64,000 bases of DNA. Source: Callorhinus ursinus (lineage: Eukaryota; Chordata; Mammalia; Carnivora; Otariidae). This document shows, one piece after another, positions 44,894 through 56,607 of the stretch. Position numbers and translations under genes: made by a program. Each line of letters starts with the position of its first letter. The stretch's first letter is position 1. The stretch spans positions 9,685,867-9,749,866 of the forward strand of contig NW_020312787.1 in assembly GCF_003265705.1 (NCBI RefSeq), written 5' to 3'. The notes beneath the pieces are model-generated. The model made no database searches and was not told the origin of the DNA. It worked only from the letters and a program-made list of their open reading frames with translations.

Positions 44894-46880
44894 TAAGAAT
44901 GGTTTTTATATTTGTAATTGGTCATATAAACAATAACAACCAGAAGGTAGATTATGCAACAGGAAACCTATATGGTCTGTAAAGCCTAAAATACTATCTG
45001 TTTTTTTAATAGAAAAAGTTTGCCCACTCTTGTCTTAATCAATTATCTTTAAAAATATTGAAATTAAGAAAAATATTTTTACATATACTCTTATTTTTAC
45101 CATTTATGATTCTCCTCTCTCTCTCATTCTCTCTCTCTCATTTTTTGTAGATCTAAATTTCCATCTGTTATCATTTTCCTTGCATGTGAAGAACTTTCTG
45201 TAATGTTTCTTATTGTACAGATATGCTGATGGTGAATTCTTTTAGCCTTTGCTTATTTGAAAACATACCTTCAGCTCACCTCTCATTGTTGAAAGGTATT
45301 TTCAGTGGGTATAGATTTCCAGGTCAGCAATTTTTTTATTTTTCCTTGTGGCACTTGATTCATTGTCCTCTAACTTGCAAAGTTTCTAATGAGTAGTCTC
45401 CTATAATTCTTTGTTCTTCTGTATGTAATGTTTGTTTTTGCTTTTTCTGCCTGCAAAATCTTCTCTCTGTCTTTGGTTTATAGCAATTTGATTGGTGGTA
45501 TGAATATTTGTGTGTTTATTGGTGTTCACTCTGCTTGAGGTTCTCTGGGCATCTTAGATCTATGATTTGCTGTTTTTTATTACTAATTTTGGAAAATTTG
45601 AAGACGTCTCTTCACATATTTCTTCTGCTCCATTTTGTTTCCTCTCTCTGGGACTCCATTTTCATGTATGTTAAAAGTTTAATATTGTGCTCAGCTTTTG
45701 GACATTCTGTTCTTTATTATTATTATTATTCTCTTTTCCCCCCTTTGTGTTTCATTTTGAATAATTTCTATTGATATATCTTCAAATTTACTGATTTCTT
45801 AGCTCTTCCAGCCTGCTGATAAGCCTGTCAAAGGAATTCTCTATTTTTGATATTATGTTTTTTATTTGTAGCATTTCAATTAGTATATATTTTTTAGTAA
45901 TTTTTATCTCTTTATTGGAATTCCTTCTATGTTCATGAAAATTAATCACCTATTCCATCAGATCCTTTAACATATTAATTATAATTGTTTCAATGTTTTT
46001 AGCTGATGGTTTCATTATTTGGGTTATCTCTGAATCTGGTTCAATTGGCTGTTTATCTCTTAATTTTCTTTCTTTTTTTTAAATTAATTACCAGGTATTG
46101 TGTATATAATAGAAGAGACTGAGTAAAATAATATCTACACCTAGAAATTTGCTTGCCTTTTTGTCAGGCCCTTAGCATGTGGGATTGAGTCAAATTAGTC
46201 AGGAGCTGAGCTGGGGTTGGGTTTTGTAGTTGCTATTCTCATCTTCTTTTCACCACAGGCTTCAAAATTTTCCAGAGTTTAGTTTCCCTTGTTTTGTACT
46301 CAGAGTAGAGCCTAGTGTGCTGGAAGGTTTTTCTCTGCGTTCTTGGTCCATCTTCAGCTTTAGCAGTCCCCTTTGCCTGTGCTAAAGATGGGATCTCTGT
46401 CCATGCTCTTGCATGTGGTTGACTGTTTTGGCTTGTCACTCACTGCTAGTATCACAGCAGGAGAGGGTTCTCTTTTCCTGACCTGAATCAAGCAGGCCTT
46501 CTATACCTTGTCCTTGGGGGTTGTGCTTTTTCAGCATTCCTGCTCTCTTTCCCTGTTGCTGCCAAGCTCTGCCTTGTATCTGTGGTTGGTTTTGGGTGGG
46601 ATGGTTTTCTGCTCCATCCTTGTAGTAGCCAGCTTCTGCTTAATGGTGGAGGAGCCTACACCCAAGATGTTTTCTGCCTCTTCCTCAGGAGCAGAGGGTT
46701 TTTGCTGCTATACCTCCCCTAGCAGCAATGGATCTGTGCCTATGTTCCACACTCTAGACAGACATAGGTTTTGTTTCCAACTATCCCCCAGAAGCAATGA
46801 ACTTTTACTTGGGCATCAGGGATGAGAGGATTTGCTGTCCTCACCCAGAGGCTTAAGGCATTTTCTTCATAGAAGGATCC

Positions 46881-49432
46881 TGAGGAGCAAAAAATAGTGG
46901 TATTTATCTACCAACTACTGTGATTTGTTGAGGCCTCTATTCCAGAGAGCATTACCTCCCTGGCAATTTTGCCTACCCCAAATGTGAGTCAAGCATCTTC
47001 CTGTGGTTGAAGAGAGTCATCTGGAAGGCACTTTCAGGTGTTTTCAGTCAGAGTCATTGGAGTGTAAGGAATAGTGAGTGCTCAAAGTATGTGGTCAAGG
47101 CATGTGCATGTGCACACACACACACACACACACACACACAAGACATTGACTACTACACATGGTCCACCAGGTGATAGAAATGCCCATTTTGCTTGCTTCT
47201 CCTCCCAAACCCCAACTCTTGGTCTGGGTATCTGTGAGTTATATGTGATCATGGTTTGCTCAAGTGGCCCAAGTGAGCTGAAGTGAGCCAAAGTCAAAAA
47301 TTTTGGGTAGAAAAAAACACTCTAAGATGAAAAGCCATCAAACATCAAAGCCTTCCTGACACAAAACAATAGGAAACTATGACTTTTTTTCTTTGATCAG
47401 GTCTCAGACAGATAACGAGATTGAGGAATAATTCAAGTTTTTCTAGAGAAGGACTGGAGCCACAATGGAAAAAACAAACAAACAAACCCAACAACACAAC
47501 AGTTTCTATGCCCATAATAGGGAACATGTTGTTGGTTTGTAGTAGGGCTATAAAACCACACCTACATAGGAATGGCTGTTACTGCTTATAGTACCAACTT
47601 CAAATACCACAAATGAATTAAAGAGTAGACAAGGGAAGAGAAAAATGTGGTTGGAGTCAAGGAAGGTTTATCAACATTTCTAGGACAGGTAAACCCACAC
47701 TATATCTTGGTGTTATAGTGAGTCAGTTACAGGTAGACATGAGAAGAGCATAGAAGAAGCAGGGCTACTTCCCTCTATATAGAAAAGCATTGGTTATGAG
47801 CCAGGGATGGAAGTCTGGAGAAGCAGACTAGTTTAAAGGAAATACACGTAAGGAAAATAGATATTTGTTCTTTTTTACTATTCTACATCCATTTAGTCAG
47901 CTCCTTGTCACAATGCTTGCCTTTCCCTTTGAGAAACAACTGTTAGCTCATGAGCTTCCAGGGGAGTTAACTCTAGCCTCAATTCAGGTGTGGACTTGTG
48001 GCTCAAGTCTGACAATCAAAACATTGCATTCTCTAATTACAATGATTTGTTAGTGGTTGGGCACATGATCCAATTAGGATCAATGAAGAGGAATTAAATT
48101 TTGCTGGAACTATTGGAAAGAAGGGCATAGTTTCTTTTCTGGTGAAACTGAATCCAGAGGGTATCGTGTTGCAGAAATCATGATAAAGGGCTTCAGGGTG
48201 AAGCCACAGAACAGAAAGCAGGGCTAAGAGAATAGGAAGAACTACTGATAATATTCCCTTTTTTCTAGAGCCAATACAACCCTAGACTTACAGTTTTATA
48301 AACTGAGAAATTCCCATTTTTGTTTGTTGATTTGAACTGAAATTTCAGTCAAAAGATTCCTTCCTGACTGATATATTGACTCAGGACAGACCCTCTAGGG
48401 GCCACAAGGTAATGGAAAACAGAAGTATTCACCTGGAGCTTTGTTTGATGTCCAAAATGTATTACTAAGTTGCTTGACTGAAGAAGCTAAATTATAGACA
48501 GGATACCTAGGGAGTTAACTTTAGCACAATTAAAAAAATTTTTTAAATAATTTTTTTTATTTTGAAGTGATTACGTATTTACAAAAAATTTCAAAAACAT
48601 TATAGAGAGTTCCCATAACTTTTTGCCTGTTTTTCTCTACTATTAACATCTCACATAACCATGGCATGTTTGTCAAAACAGTGATACATTGTTATTATCT
48701 AAGCTATAGATTTTATTTGAATTTCACAAGTGTTCCCGCTAATGTCCATTCTCTGTTCCAGGATCCCACCTAGGATATCACATTGCACTTAGTTGTTATA
48801 TTTTCTTACTTTCCTCTGGTCTGTGGCAGTTTGTCCATTTTCCCTTGGTTTTCATGACCTTGACAGTTTCGAAGAATACTGGTTTTGCATTTTGTAGGAT
48901 GTCCTCCAGTTTGAGTTTTCTGGTATTTTTCTCATGATTAGAATAAGATGATGGGTTTGGGGGAAAAAAATGCCACAGAGGTGAAGTGGGATAAAATGCT
49001 AACAGAGTTGATTAGATGATGAGGAAATGAATGCACTGTGCATACCATGGAGTTAAGGAGGCCTCTGAGTATGAAATATGGTGGTCCTCCCAGGGTTGGC
49101 TGTCATTTACAATCATATTACATTGAATACTAAGCATGGAGCTCTTTGTATTTCAAGGAGACAAAAGTGCATAGTGATTTGCAGTGAGTCTTTTTATAAT
49201 CAGTAAGTTTGAGTGAGTTTTTACTTTTTGGAAGTTTAAGATACAGAGTTACTAATTCATTTCAATAAGTAAAAAGTCAGGCTTTCCCAAACTGAAACTG
49301 GAAGGAAGGGCCCCATTACTCTTTCTTACTTCCATGAGAAAGGCACCTTCATTTTGCAGAGACCTCTTTGCTGTAAGAGTTCTGTGATTGGATTTATGCC
49401 TATGCTTCCAAATGATTTTCATAAAATGGTTC
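46881..49432. other. Non-coding with microsatellite and old repeat traces
   Basis: Contains an (AC)14 microsatellite at 47113-47140. Bases 47860-48350 ('ggttgggcacatgatccaattaggatcaatgaagagg', 'ttttgctggaactattggaaag') look like an old interspersed repeat I cannot name. Bases 48535-48960 are listed separately. No gene supported. Confidence 0.45.
48535..48960 (-). mobile_element. Old L1M-like 3' UTR fragment
   Basis: A T-rich left edge, then 'gagagttcccataactttttgcc', 'catctcacataaccatggc', 'aatgtccattctctgttccaggatcccacctagg', 'catgaccttgacagtttcgaagaatactgg' and 'tttttctcatgattagaataag'. This is a familiar old L1M-type 3' UTR, the same class as at 26035-26327. Orientation is inferred from the T-rich edge. 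Confidence 0.55.
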
Positions 49433-49437
49433 AATAG

Positions 49438-49809
49438 TGCTTTGGACTGAATGTTTGTGTACCCTGCCCACCTCTAATTCATATGTTGAAATCCTAACCC
49501 CCAAGGTGATAGCATTTGGGGGTAGGACCTTTGGAATGTGGTTATGTTGTAGGGTGGAGTCCGCCTGAATGGGATTAGTGCCCTTAAAAGAGGCCCCAGA
49601 GAGCTCCCTCACTCCCTTTCACTACCTGAGGACGCAAAGAGAAAGTGGCCATCTATGAACCAGGAAACAGGTTCTCACCAGACACCGGATCTGCCAGTAC
49701 CTGGACCTTGGACTTCCCAGCCTCCAAAATTGTGAGAAATAAATTTCTGTTGTTTATAAGCCACCTAGTCTAAGGTAATTAGTTATAGTAGCCTGAACAG
49801 ACCAAGACA
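49438..49809 (+). mobile_element. Complete solo MaLR LTR (MST/MLT1A type)
   Basis: 372 bp beginning TG and ending CA. It carries 'ctttggactgaatgtttgtg', 'attcatatgttgaaatcctaa', 'gaatgggattagtgccctta', 'ccccagagagctccctc', 'accagacaccggatctgcc', 'cttggacttcccagcctcc' and the polyadenylation region 'gagaaataaatttctgttgtttataagcc', all MST/MLT1 landmarks in order. The 5-bp duplication aatag flanks it at 49433-49437 and 49810-49814, as expected for retroviral-type integration. No internal region is present, so it is a solo LTR left by recombination. Confidence 0.92.
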
Positions 49810-49814
49810 AATAG

Positions 49815-51639
49815 TCATGACCAAATATTTTCATACACAGGCACATAAACACACATACACACATAATTATCAAGGGCTATATAGTTTCAAACAGAAAATG
49901 CATTATTGGATCATCTTGCTATAATACCAGGAAATAGTAAATGGACCATCTACTTCCTTATTTTTACTAATCCATCAACTATTGGTATAGTTATTGAACT
50001 CACTGGGCAAATCACTGGGAAAAATCAGTAGAAGAGAAACCAAAGATTCAATGCTAATCCAAATGCCTTATGTTCTAACACAGATATTTATTATTCACAT
50101 GTCCAGATTAAGTTATGTATGTGAAGCATTGTAAAATGCATGTAACAAGTTTGAAAATTTAACTCTCAAATGAATCCTCCTGCTGAAGACTCATTAGAAA
50201 AAAATAAGACTTATTTTCTGCACCTCCTCATCCACTGTTGTTCCTGAGCTATGATGAATTTCCCTTAACTCCAGTTAAGAGTAATTATCTTCTTTTTTTA
50301 ATTCTAGGATTAGAAAGTAGAATTTACCAGAAAGAATTTGTATTTCCTTAACATACACGTGCATTAGAAGATCTATGTAAAAGTTTCCAAAATTGTTGCC
50401 TATTGATTATAGGCTTTTTTATTTTGATCTGAAGGGCATTTTAAAATATTTTAAAATAGCCACTAACTTTTGAAATTTGAGAGAATTCCCCTAAAAGCAT
50501 GTCTTCTTGGCTTCTCTTGTTGAACCATAAGACTTAGTATGGTTGAATAGTGCTGCACCCTATAGACAGGGTTTATGGTCCCTAACTTGTCAGTCTTATA
50601 CCTGGCCAGGTCTACTCATTTGCTCTCAAGTTCTGGTCAACAGAAATTAGAATTCCTGGTCTACATCTATCCAAATAATTAAGGTAGATTGTCTGGAGGG
50701 GAAAGGTTTATACTTTGAAGGTAAAGAAGGGGGTGATTTAACTTCAGTGGATTTGCATCTCCCAGGAAGGGAAAAGAGATAAGAGAGAGGTTGGTAAAGA
50801 GCCCTCTGGAGGGCACCTGTCTGAGATGTCCAGATGCAGAAGAGGCAGGAAGAGCCTGTGAGTCCTGTGAACTAACTTCTCTTCCTTGGTTAAGGTTTCT
50901 AGTAACTGAGCTTACCACAAAGGACTAGAGCCACTGAAGAGCTGTCATCTTTTTCCAGCCCCCAAGGGCATCTGCAAAGCATGATGGTACCAGTAATCCC
51001 CAAAACCTGAGATGCAGTCTTATTTCCATTTTCTAGGACCTAATATGACCCAGAGAGTAAGAGTCCCAAAAAGCCACTGACACTGGAACTGAACTGCAAA
51101 TTTTGGTGGGCAGAGAATTGGAATTGGATTTTATTAGATTTAGAAAAATAAAGAAATGTAACATTACCTTCATCTCAGGGTTTAGAACAACTTATTCCTG
51201 TGAATCACAATAAATCTTGGTTTTTCTTTAAAAGAACCCAGATATTTTTTAAAAAAACAAGAAGCAAGGAAGCATAGTAAGATGATAGTAATGAAATTAA
51301 TTAGGTTCAAATTAGGTTCATATTCGAGAATAAGTGGTTGAACTAGATGGTCTCCAAACTCTTTCTTGGATCTAAACCACAAAATATTGGTAATCTAAGG
51401 GAATAGTCAGAACATAGTTGATAAATAGAGGTTGAATTATCCAGGCTGGCAGGTAGAATAATTTAGCAACCAGGCATACAAGGATGGTGATGCAGATATC
51501 TATCTTCATTTAGAAGGCACTGTCACTTAACAGACAAATACATTGCATGCAAAAATTTAAATTTAATGGAAATGATGGTTCTTAAACCAAAGCTGACAGT
51601 TTACTAAGTTAGAATTTGCTACAGGCCTCTTTACAACTG
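49815..51639. other. Non-coding, nothing recognised
   Basis: About 1.8 kb of AT-rich sequence. Frames at 50679-50918 and 51182-51382 (minus) have no domain. A short (CACATA)n-like run lies at 49841-49864. Confidence 0.5.
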
Positions 51640-53671
51640 TGAGAAATTTTATTTCTTTCTATCCTGATAAAGAGGATTTATTTCTGAGCTCAGGACTTAG
51701 GTGTACAACTGTGTCCTAGACATTTCCCCTGGTAAGTCCCACAGACACTCCAGACTCATGTAATCACAATGTTCCAAAATCTCCAACCCTCCCAAAGTGC
51801 CCCTCTTCTCTATTTCCGTTTACTAAGTTGCCTGAACTAGACACCTAGGAGCTACCACATATCAATATCCCATATCTAGTTAGTCGCCAGATCTCTGTGG
51901 ACTCTATATCTTTAACTCTGCAAGGCCATGACACTGCCCTCTATCCTCTCAGCTGCTCTTTTTTTAAAAAAATTTTTATTGTTATGTTAATCATCATACA
52001 TTACATCATTAGTTTGTGATGTACTGTTCCATGATTCATTGTTTGTGCATAACACCCAGTGCTCCACGCAGAACGTGCCCTCTTTAATACCCATCACCAG
52101 GCTAACCCATCCCCCCACCCCCCTCCCCTCTAGAACCCTCAGTTTGTTTCTCAGAGTCCATCATCTCTCATGGTTCGTCTCACCCTCTGATTTACCCCCC
52201 TTCATTCTTCCCCTCCTGCTATCTTCTTCTTCTTTTTTTTTTCTTAACATATATTGCATTATTTGTTTCAGAGGTACAGATCTGTGATTCAGCAGTGCAC
52301 AATTCACAGCGCTCACCATAGCACATAGACCCTCCCCAATGTCTATCACCCAGCCACCCCATCCCTCCCACCCCACCCCCACTCCAGCAACCCTCAGTTT
52401 GTTTCCTGAGATTAAGAATTCCTCATATCAGTGAGGTCATATGATACATGTTTTTCTCTGATTGACTTATTTCACTCAGCATAACACCCTCCAGTTCCAT
52501 CCACATCATTGCAAATGGCAGGATCTCATTCCTTTTGATGGCTGCATAATACTCCATTGTATGTATATACCACATCTTCTTTATCCATTCGTCTGTCAAT
52601 GGACATCTTAGCTCTTTCCACAGTTTAGCTATTGTGGACATTGCTGCTATAAACATCGGGGTGCACGTACCTCTTCGGATCCCTACTTTTGTACCTTTGG
52701 GGTAAATACCCAGTAGTGCAATTGCTGGGTCGTACAGTAGCTCTATTTTCAAATTTTTGAGGAACCTCCATACTGTTTTCCAGAGTGGTTGCACCAGCTT
52801 GCTTTCCCACCAACAGTGTAGGAGGGTTCCCCTTTCTCCGCATCCCCGCCAACATCTGTCGTTTCCTGACTTGTTAATTTTAGCCATTCTGACTGGTGTG
52901 AGGTGGTATCTCATTGAGGTTTTGATTTGGATTTCCCTGATGCCAAGAGATGTTGAGAACTTTTTCATGTTTCTGTTGGCCATTTGGATGTCTTCTTTGG
53001 AAAAATGTCTGTTCATGTCTTCTGCCCATTTCTTGATTGGATTATTTGTTCTTTGGGTGTTGAGTTTGATAAGTTCTTTATAGATTTTGGATACTAGCCC
53101 TTTATCTGATATGTCATTTGCAAATATCTTCTCCCATTCTGTCGGTTGTCTTTTGGTTTTGTTGACTGTTCTTTTGCTGTGCAAAAGCTTTTTATCTTGA
53201 TGAAATCCCAATAGTTCATTTTTGCCCTTGCTTCCCTTGCCTTTGGTGATGTTTCTAGGAAGAAGTTGTTGCAGCTGAGGTCGAAAATGTTGCTGCCTGT
53301 GTTCTCCTTTAGGATGTTGATGGACTCCTGTCTCACATTGAGGTCTTTCATCCATTTTGAGTCTATTTTTGTGTGTGGTGTAAGGAAATGGTCCAGTTTC
53401 TTTCTTCTGCATGTGGTTGTTCAATTTTCCCAATACCATTTGTTGAAGAGACTGTCTTTTTTCCATCGGACATTCTTTCTTGCTATGTTGAAGATTAGTT
53501 GACCATTGGGTTGAAGGTCCATTTCTGGGCTCTCTATTCTGTTCAGTTGCTCTTTTTCCAGATATTCATTATCTCTGGCCAGAACCACTGCAGCAGTCTC
53601 TTGACTAAATTTAACCTCCAGCTTTTAATTATATTAACATCTGCACACTGCCACCAGAATGACTTCCTCAT
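51640..53671 (+). mobile_element. L2 LINE, plus strand, split by L1 insertion
   Basis: The left part (about 51715-51960: 'cccacagacactccagactcatg', 'agttgcctgaactagacacctaggag', 'tagtcgccagatctctgtgg', 'gacactgccctctatcctctc') and the right part (53558-53671: 'tcattatctctggccagaaccactgcagcagtctcttgac' and 'cacactgccaccagaatgacttcctc') are successive pieces of L2. The L1 at 51964-53542 sits exactly between them. Confidence 0.7.
51964..53542 (-). mobile_element. 5'-truncated L1 with 15-bp TSD, minus strand
   Basis: About 1.58 kb: the C-terminal part of ORF2 plus a 3' UTR of about 460 bp. The ORF2 frame at 52423-53466 carries the Cys-rich motif C-W-R-G-C...[18 protein letters not shown] and the terminal [13 protein letters not shown]. 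Upstream of about 53175 the conserved residues switch to the frame at 53094-53351, showing a one-base deletion. Flanks tcagctgctcttttt (51949-51963) and tcagttgctcttttt (53543-53557) match at 14 of 15. It is 5'-truncated with no endonuclease or RT core, and cannot move. Relatively low decay suggests a carnivoran-age copy. Confidence 0.95.
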
Positions 53672-54350
53672 CATTCATTGAAAAATGCACAGAAGGACAG
53701 ACACTTTGGAGGACAGTTCAGCAGTTTCTTACAAAGCTAAATACAGTCTTATCACATAATCCAGAAATTATGCAATTAGGTATTTACCCAGCTGATTTGA
53801 AATTTTATGTCAACATAAAAACCTGTGCCAGAATGTTTATGGCGGCTTTATTCATGATTAGCAAAAACTGGAAGAAACCAAGATGTCTCTCAACAGGTGA
53901 ATGGATAAATAAACTGTGGTATATCCGTACAATGGAATAGTATTCAGAGATAAAAAGGAATGAGTTTTCAAACCTTGCAAAGACATGGATGAATCTTGAT
54001 GTGTTTGCTAAGTGAAAGAAAGCTACTCTAAAAAGTTTACATATTAAATTATTTCATTTATATGGTGTTCTGGAAAAGGCAAAACTACAGAGATGATAAA
54101 TAGTGTTTGTTGGGAATTCAAAACTTGGGAAGAAGGAAGAGTAATAGGCAAAGCACAGAAGATATTTTAGAATGGTGAAACCATTTTGTATGATAACATA
54201 ATGGTAGACACATGACATTATGCATTTATCAAAACCCATAGAACTTTATAGTGAGTAACTTTTAATGGACACAAATTCTAAAATAATTTAGGAGGTCAGG
54301 GAGATCTTAGGGTGAATGTAGACTGTGGCAAAAAAATCTAACTGTATTAC

Positions 54351-54529
54351 AGCAATGTCAGTTGAGCATCCAACTCTTGATTTCAGCTCAGGTCATGATC
54401 TCAAGGTCATGGGGTGGAACCCTGAGTCAGGCTCCATGCTCAGTGCAGAGTCTGCTTGTCCCTCTTCCTCTGTTTTTCCCCCTTCCCCCTCAAATAAATA
54501 AATAAATAAATAAAATCTTAAAAAAAAAG
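54351..54529 (+). mobile_element. 5'-truncated SINEC with perfect 16-bp TSD
   Basis: Starts at 'tcagttgagcatccaactcttgatt', so the first 15-20 bp of the usual head, including 'ggggcgcctgggtggc', are missing. Body and (AAAT)5 tail are present. Flanks aatctaactgtattac at 54335-54350 and 54530-54545 are identical. The clean TSD around a headless copy shows 5' truncation at insertion and not later deletion. Confidence 0.95.
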
Positions 54530-54572
54530 AATCTAACTGTATTACGAATATGAAACAACCTCACTGAAGCAG

Positions 54573-54659
54573 GTGAAGGGAAAAGGAGCCGGCAATCATT
54601 TTGGAAATGATTAGAATCTGTGAAGGGAAAAGGAGCCGACAATCATTTTGGAAATGATT
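54573..54659. repeat. Two-copy 47-bp-period tandem duplication
   Basis: A 40-bp block at 54573-54612 recurs at 54620-54659 with a single G/A difference and a 7-base spacer. An 11-base unit, ggaaatgattt-like, is further repeated just after. Confidence 0.93.
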
Positions 54660-56088
54660 GGAAATGATTTGGAAAAGATTAAAGGTGAAAGGAACTATAT
54701 ATAAGCACTGTAATCTAGTTAATGAAGTTGTTTCCCATGGGTGTATGGATTAACAATTCTGAAACCACTATACATGTATGATGGAATTGAATAGCTAAGT
54801 AACTGGACGGCAGATGGGGTAAGCTGGGTTTCTCACTGTTGCAGTGGGAAGTTACAGAAGACAAGGGTGGGAGGAGGTTAGAATGAGTCTATGTCAAGCG
54901 ATCAGAGTTGGAGATATGACTATGAACTCATGTTTAGCTCCATATGCATATGGTCACAAATAGAAATATTTATGGAAATGTGTGTAAAAATGGGTTAGTA
55001 CACAAATGTACTTCTTGCTCTTTCAGCTGAGAAGGCCTAGAAGCAAACAATCCCCTGGTAGGAATGAGCATACCTAGTGCCCAGATCTTGGTTTCTAACT
55101 TGATTCTCCTGTAAAAAGAACCAGGGCTCCTTGGAAAATAGCCAATTCTAGGGCTAGGGCAGGAAATAAAGATGATGAACTTCAAGCATCTTCTCATGCC
55201 GGAGAGTAAGGAGGGACACAGGAACCAACTAAAAGCTCCCAGTGACCAAAGCTGAAACAATTTGAACAAAAAGATAAATAAAGTAGTATTAGATTATAAG
55301 ACAAAGTATAAAATAAATTACCATGAATTACTACTGATATAAATGATTGAATAAAAAAACAGATGAGAATAGACAAGTTTCTCATGTAGGAAAAAAAAAA
55401 TCTATGTAATTTGTGTAGAGATTCCAACTTCAAAGAGGTAGAGCATAAATCCCTATTCCTTAGTGTGGGCTATGCTAGTGACTTCCTTCCAAAAATATAG
55501 TATGTGAAGGGTAAAAAAAAAAGAATAACTTTACAGTGGAGAAACATACAAAACTGCCTTAATCAGGTGATCAAGGTTAACATCAGTAATGATAAATCAT
55601 GTATGCACCCTTGAAATGATGTGATAAAAATGACACTTCACTTTTGTGGTATTCCTGCCCCAAACCCATAACCCCAGTTTAATCATGGGAAAAACATCAG
55701 ACAAATCCCAGTGAGAGATATTATACAAAATATTTGACCAGTACGCCTCAAAACTCTCAAGGTTATCCATTGTAAGGTAAGCCTGAGAAATAGTCACTGC
55801 TAAGAGGAGACTAAGGAGAAATGATGACTGAATGTAATGTGATATAATGGATGGGATCTTGGAAAAGAAAAATAGCATTACATAAAAATGGAAAATCTGA
55901 ATAAAGTATGGGCTTTAGTTAATAATAATGTATCAATATTTATTCATTTATTGTGACAAATGAACCATACAAATGTAAGATATTAATAATAGGAGAAACT
56001 GTCTATTGGGCATATGGTAACTATCTTCACAATTTTTTCTGTAAATCTAGAACTTTTAAAATAAAAAATTTATTTAAAAATTCAGTGT

Positions 56089-56293
56089 CAGGGTCCCTGA
56101 GTGGCTCAGCCAGTTGAACGTCTGACTCTGGGTTTGGCTTAGGTCATGATCTCATGGGTTGTGGGATTGAGTCCGGCCTCAGGTTCCATGTTCCATGGGG
56201 AGTCTGCTTGAAGATTCTCTCCCTCTACCCCTCCCCCCACCGGCGTGTGCACACATGCATGCTCTATCTCTAATAAATAAATAAATCTTTTAA
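56089..56293 (+). mobile_element. SINEC, plus strand, with 13-bp TSD
   Basis: Head 'agggtccctgagtggctcagcc', diverged body and (AAAT)n tail. Flanks aaaaattcagtgt at 56076-56088 and 56294-56306 are identical. It inserted into the A-rich 3' end of the L1M. Confidence 0.92.
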
Positions 56294-56306
56294 AAAAATT
56301 CAGTGT

Positions 56307-56480
56307 AAATAAATAAGTAAATAAATAAATAAATAAATTCAATGTCTATTATGTGCCAGATGCTGAGATAGACATTGGGAATAGATGTAATAGCTTCTGC
56401 ACTCATGGAAATTATTGACTGGTCAGGGAGAGAGGCATTATGTAAATAATAACATAAATAACTATAGAATATGTACAGAG
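56307..56480 (-). mobile_element. (AAAT)n run followed by L2 3' end remnant
   Basis: Bases 56307-56337 are an imperfect (AAAT)n. Bases 56338-56480 ('tcaatgtctattatgtgccagatgctgagatagacattggg', 'gcactcatggaaattattgac') match the complement of the L2 3' terminus. Confidence 0.6.
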
Positions 56481-56607
56481 TGTAGAGGAAAATTACTGAA
56501 TGATACTGTATTGTAATGGAAGCCCAAGGGGCTGATCAGTAGAACTTTTTATTTCAACAAAACTTGTAACCCTATGTACCTTATGCATTTAAAAATATTA
56601 TTCTGAG

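Larger units (their letters stand above)
43130..46880 (-). mobile_element. Old L1, 5' half with ORF1 and ORF2 endonuclease
   Basis: Translating the minus strand of 43330-43520 gives an L1 endonuclease C-terminal segment with S-S-A-H-E-T-F and the catalytic-type I-F-S-D-H-N. Bases 43611-43655 give T-I-I-I-G-D-S-N, the G-D-x-N motif. Bases 43135-43330 continue with L-W-E-A-Q-type residues that follow the endonuclease in ORF2. Upstream (higher coordinates), the minus strand of 45780-46080 gives N-S-F-D-R-L-I-S-R-L-E-E-L, the ORF1 coiled-coil pattern. The order ORF1 then ORF2 is correct. Reverse transcriptase and the 3' end are missing, all frames have stops, and two SINECs interrupt it. The upper boundary is approximate. 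Confidence 0.75.
53672..56075 (+). mobile_element. Old L1M 3' portion, plus strand
   Basis: The open frame 53659-53940 is an ORF2 C-terminus (L-W-R-T-V, M-Q-L-G-I-Y-P, F-M-A-A-L-F, W-I-N-K-L-W-Y-I-R-T-M-E). The long 3' UTR follows, including 'acgcctcaaaactctcaaggttatcc', 'gagactaaggagaaatgatgactgaatgtaatgtg', 'aataatgtatcaatatttattcattt' and the end 'cacaattttttctgtaaatctagaacttttaaaataaa', which is the L1MB/L1MC-type 3' terminus. It is interrupted by a SINEC at 54351-54529 and holds a local duplication at 54573-54659. Confidence 0.8.

Noticed and set aside
49438..49809. Part of an intact endogenous retrovirus
   Set aside because: Only a solo LTR is present. No gag, pol or env sequence lies beside it, nor beside the LTRs at 34489-35012 and 57287-57810.
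52757..53083. 108-codon plus-strand frame
   Set aside because: It is antisense to the L1 ORF2 on the minus strand.
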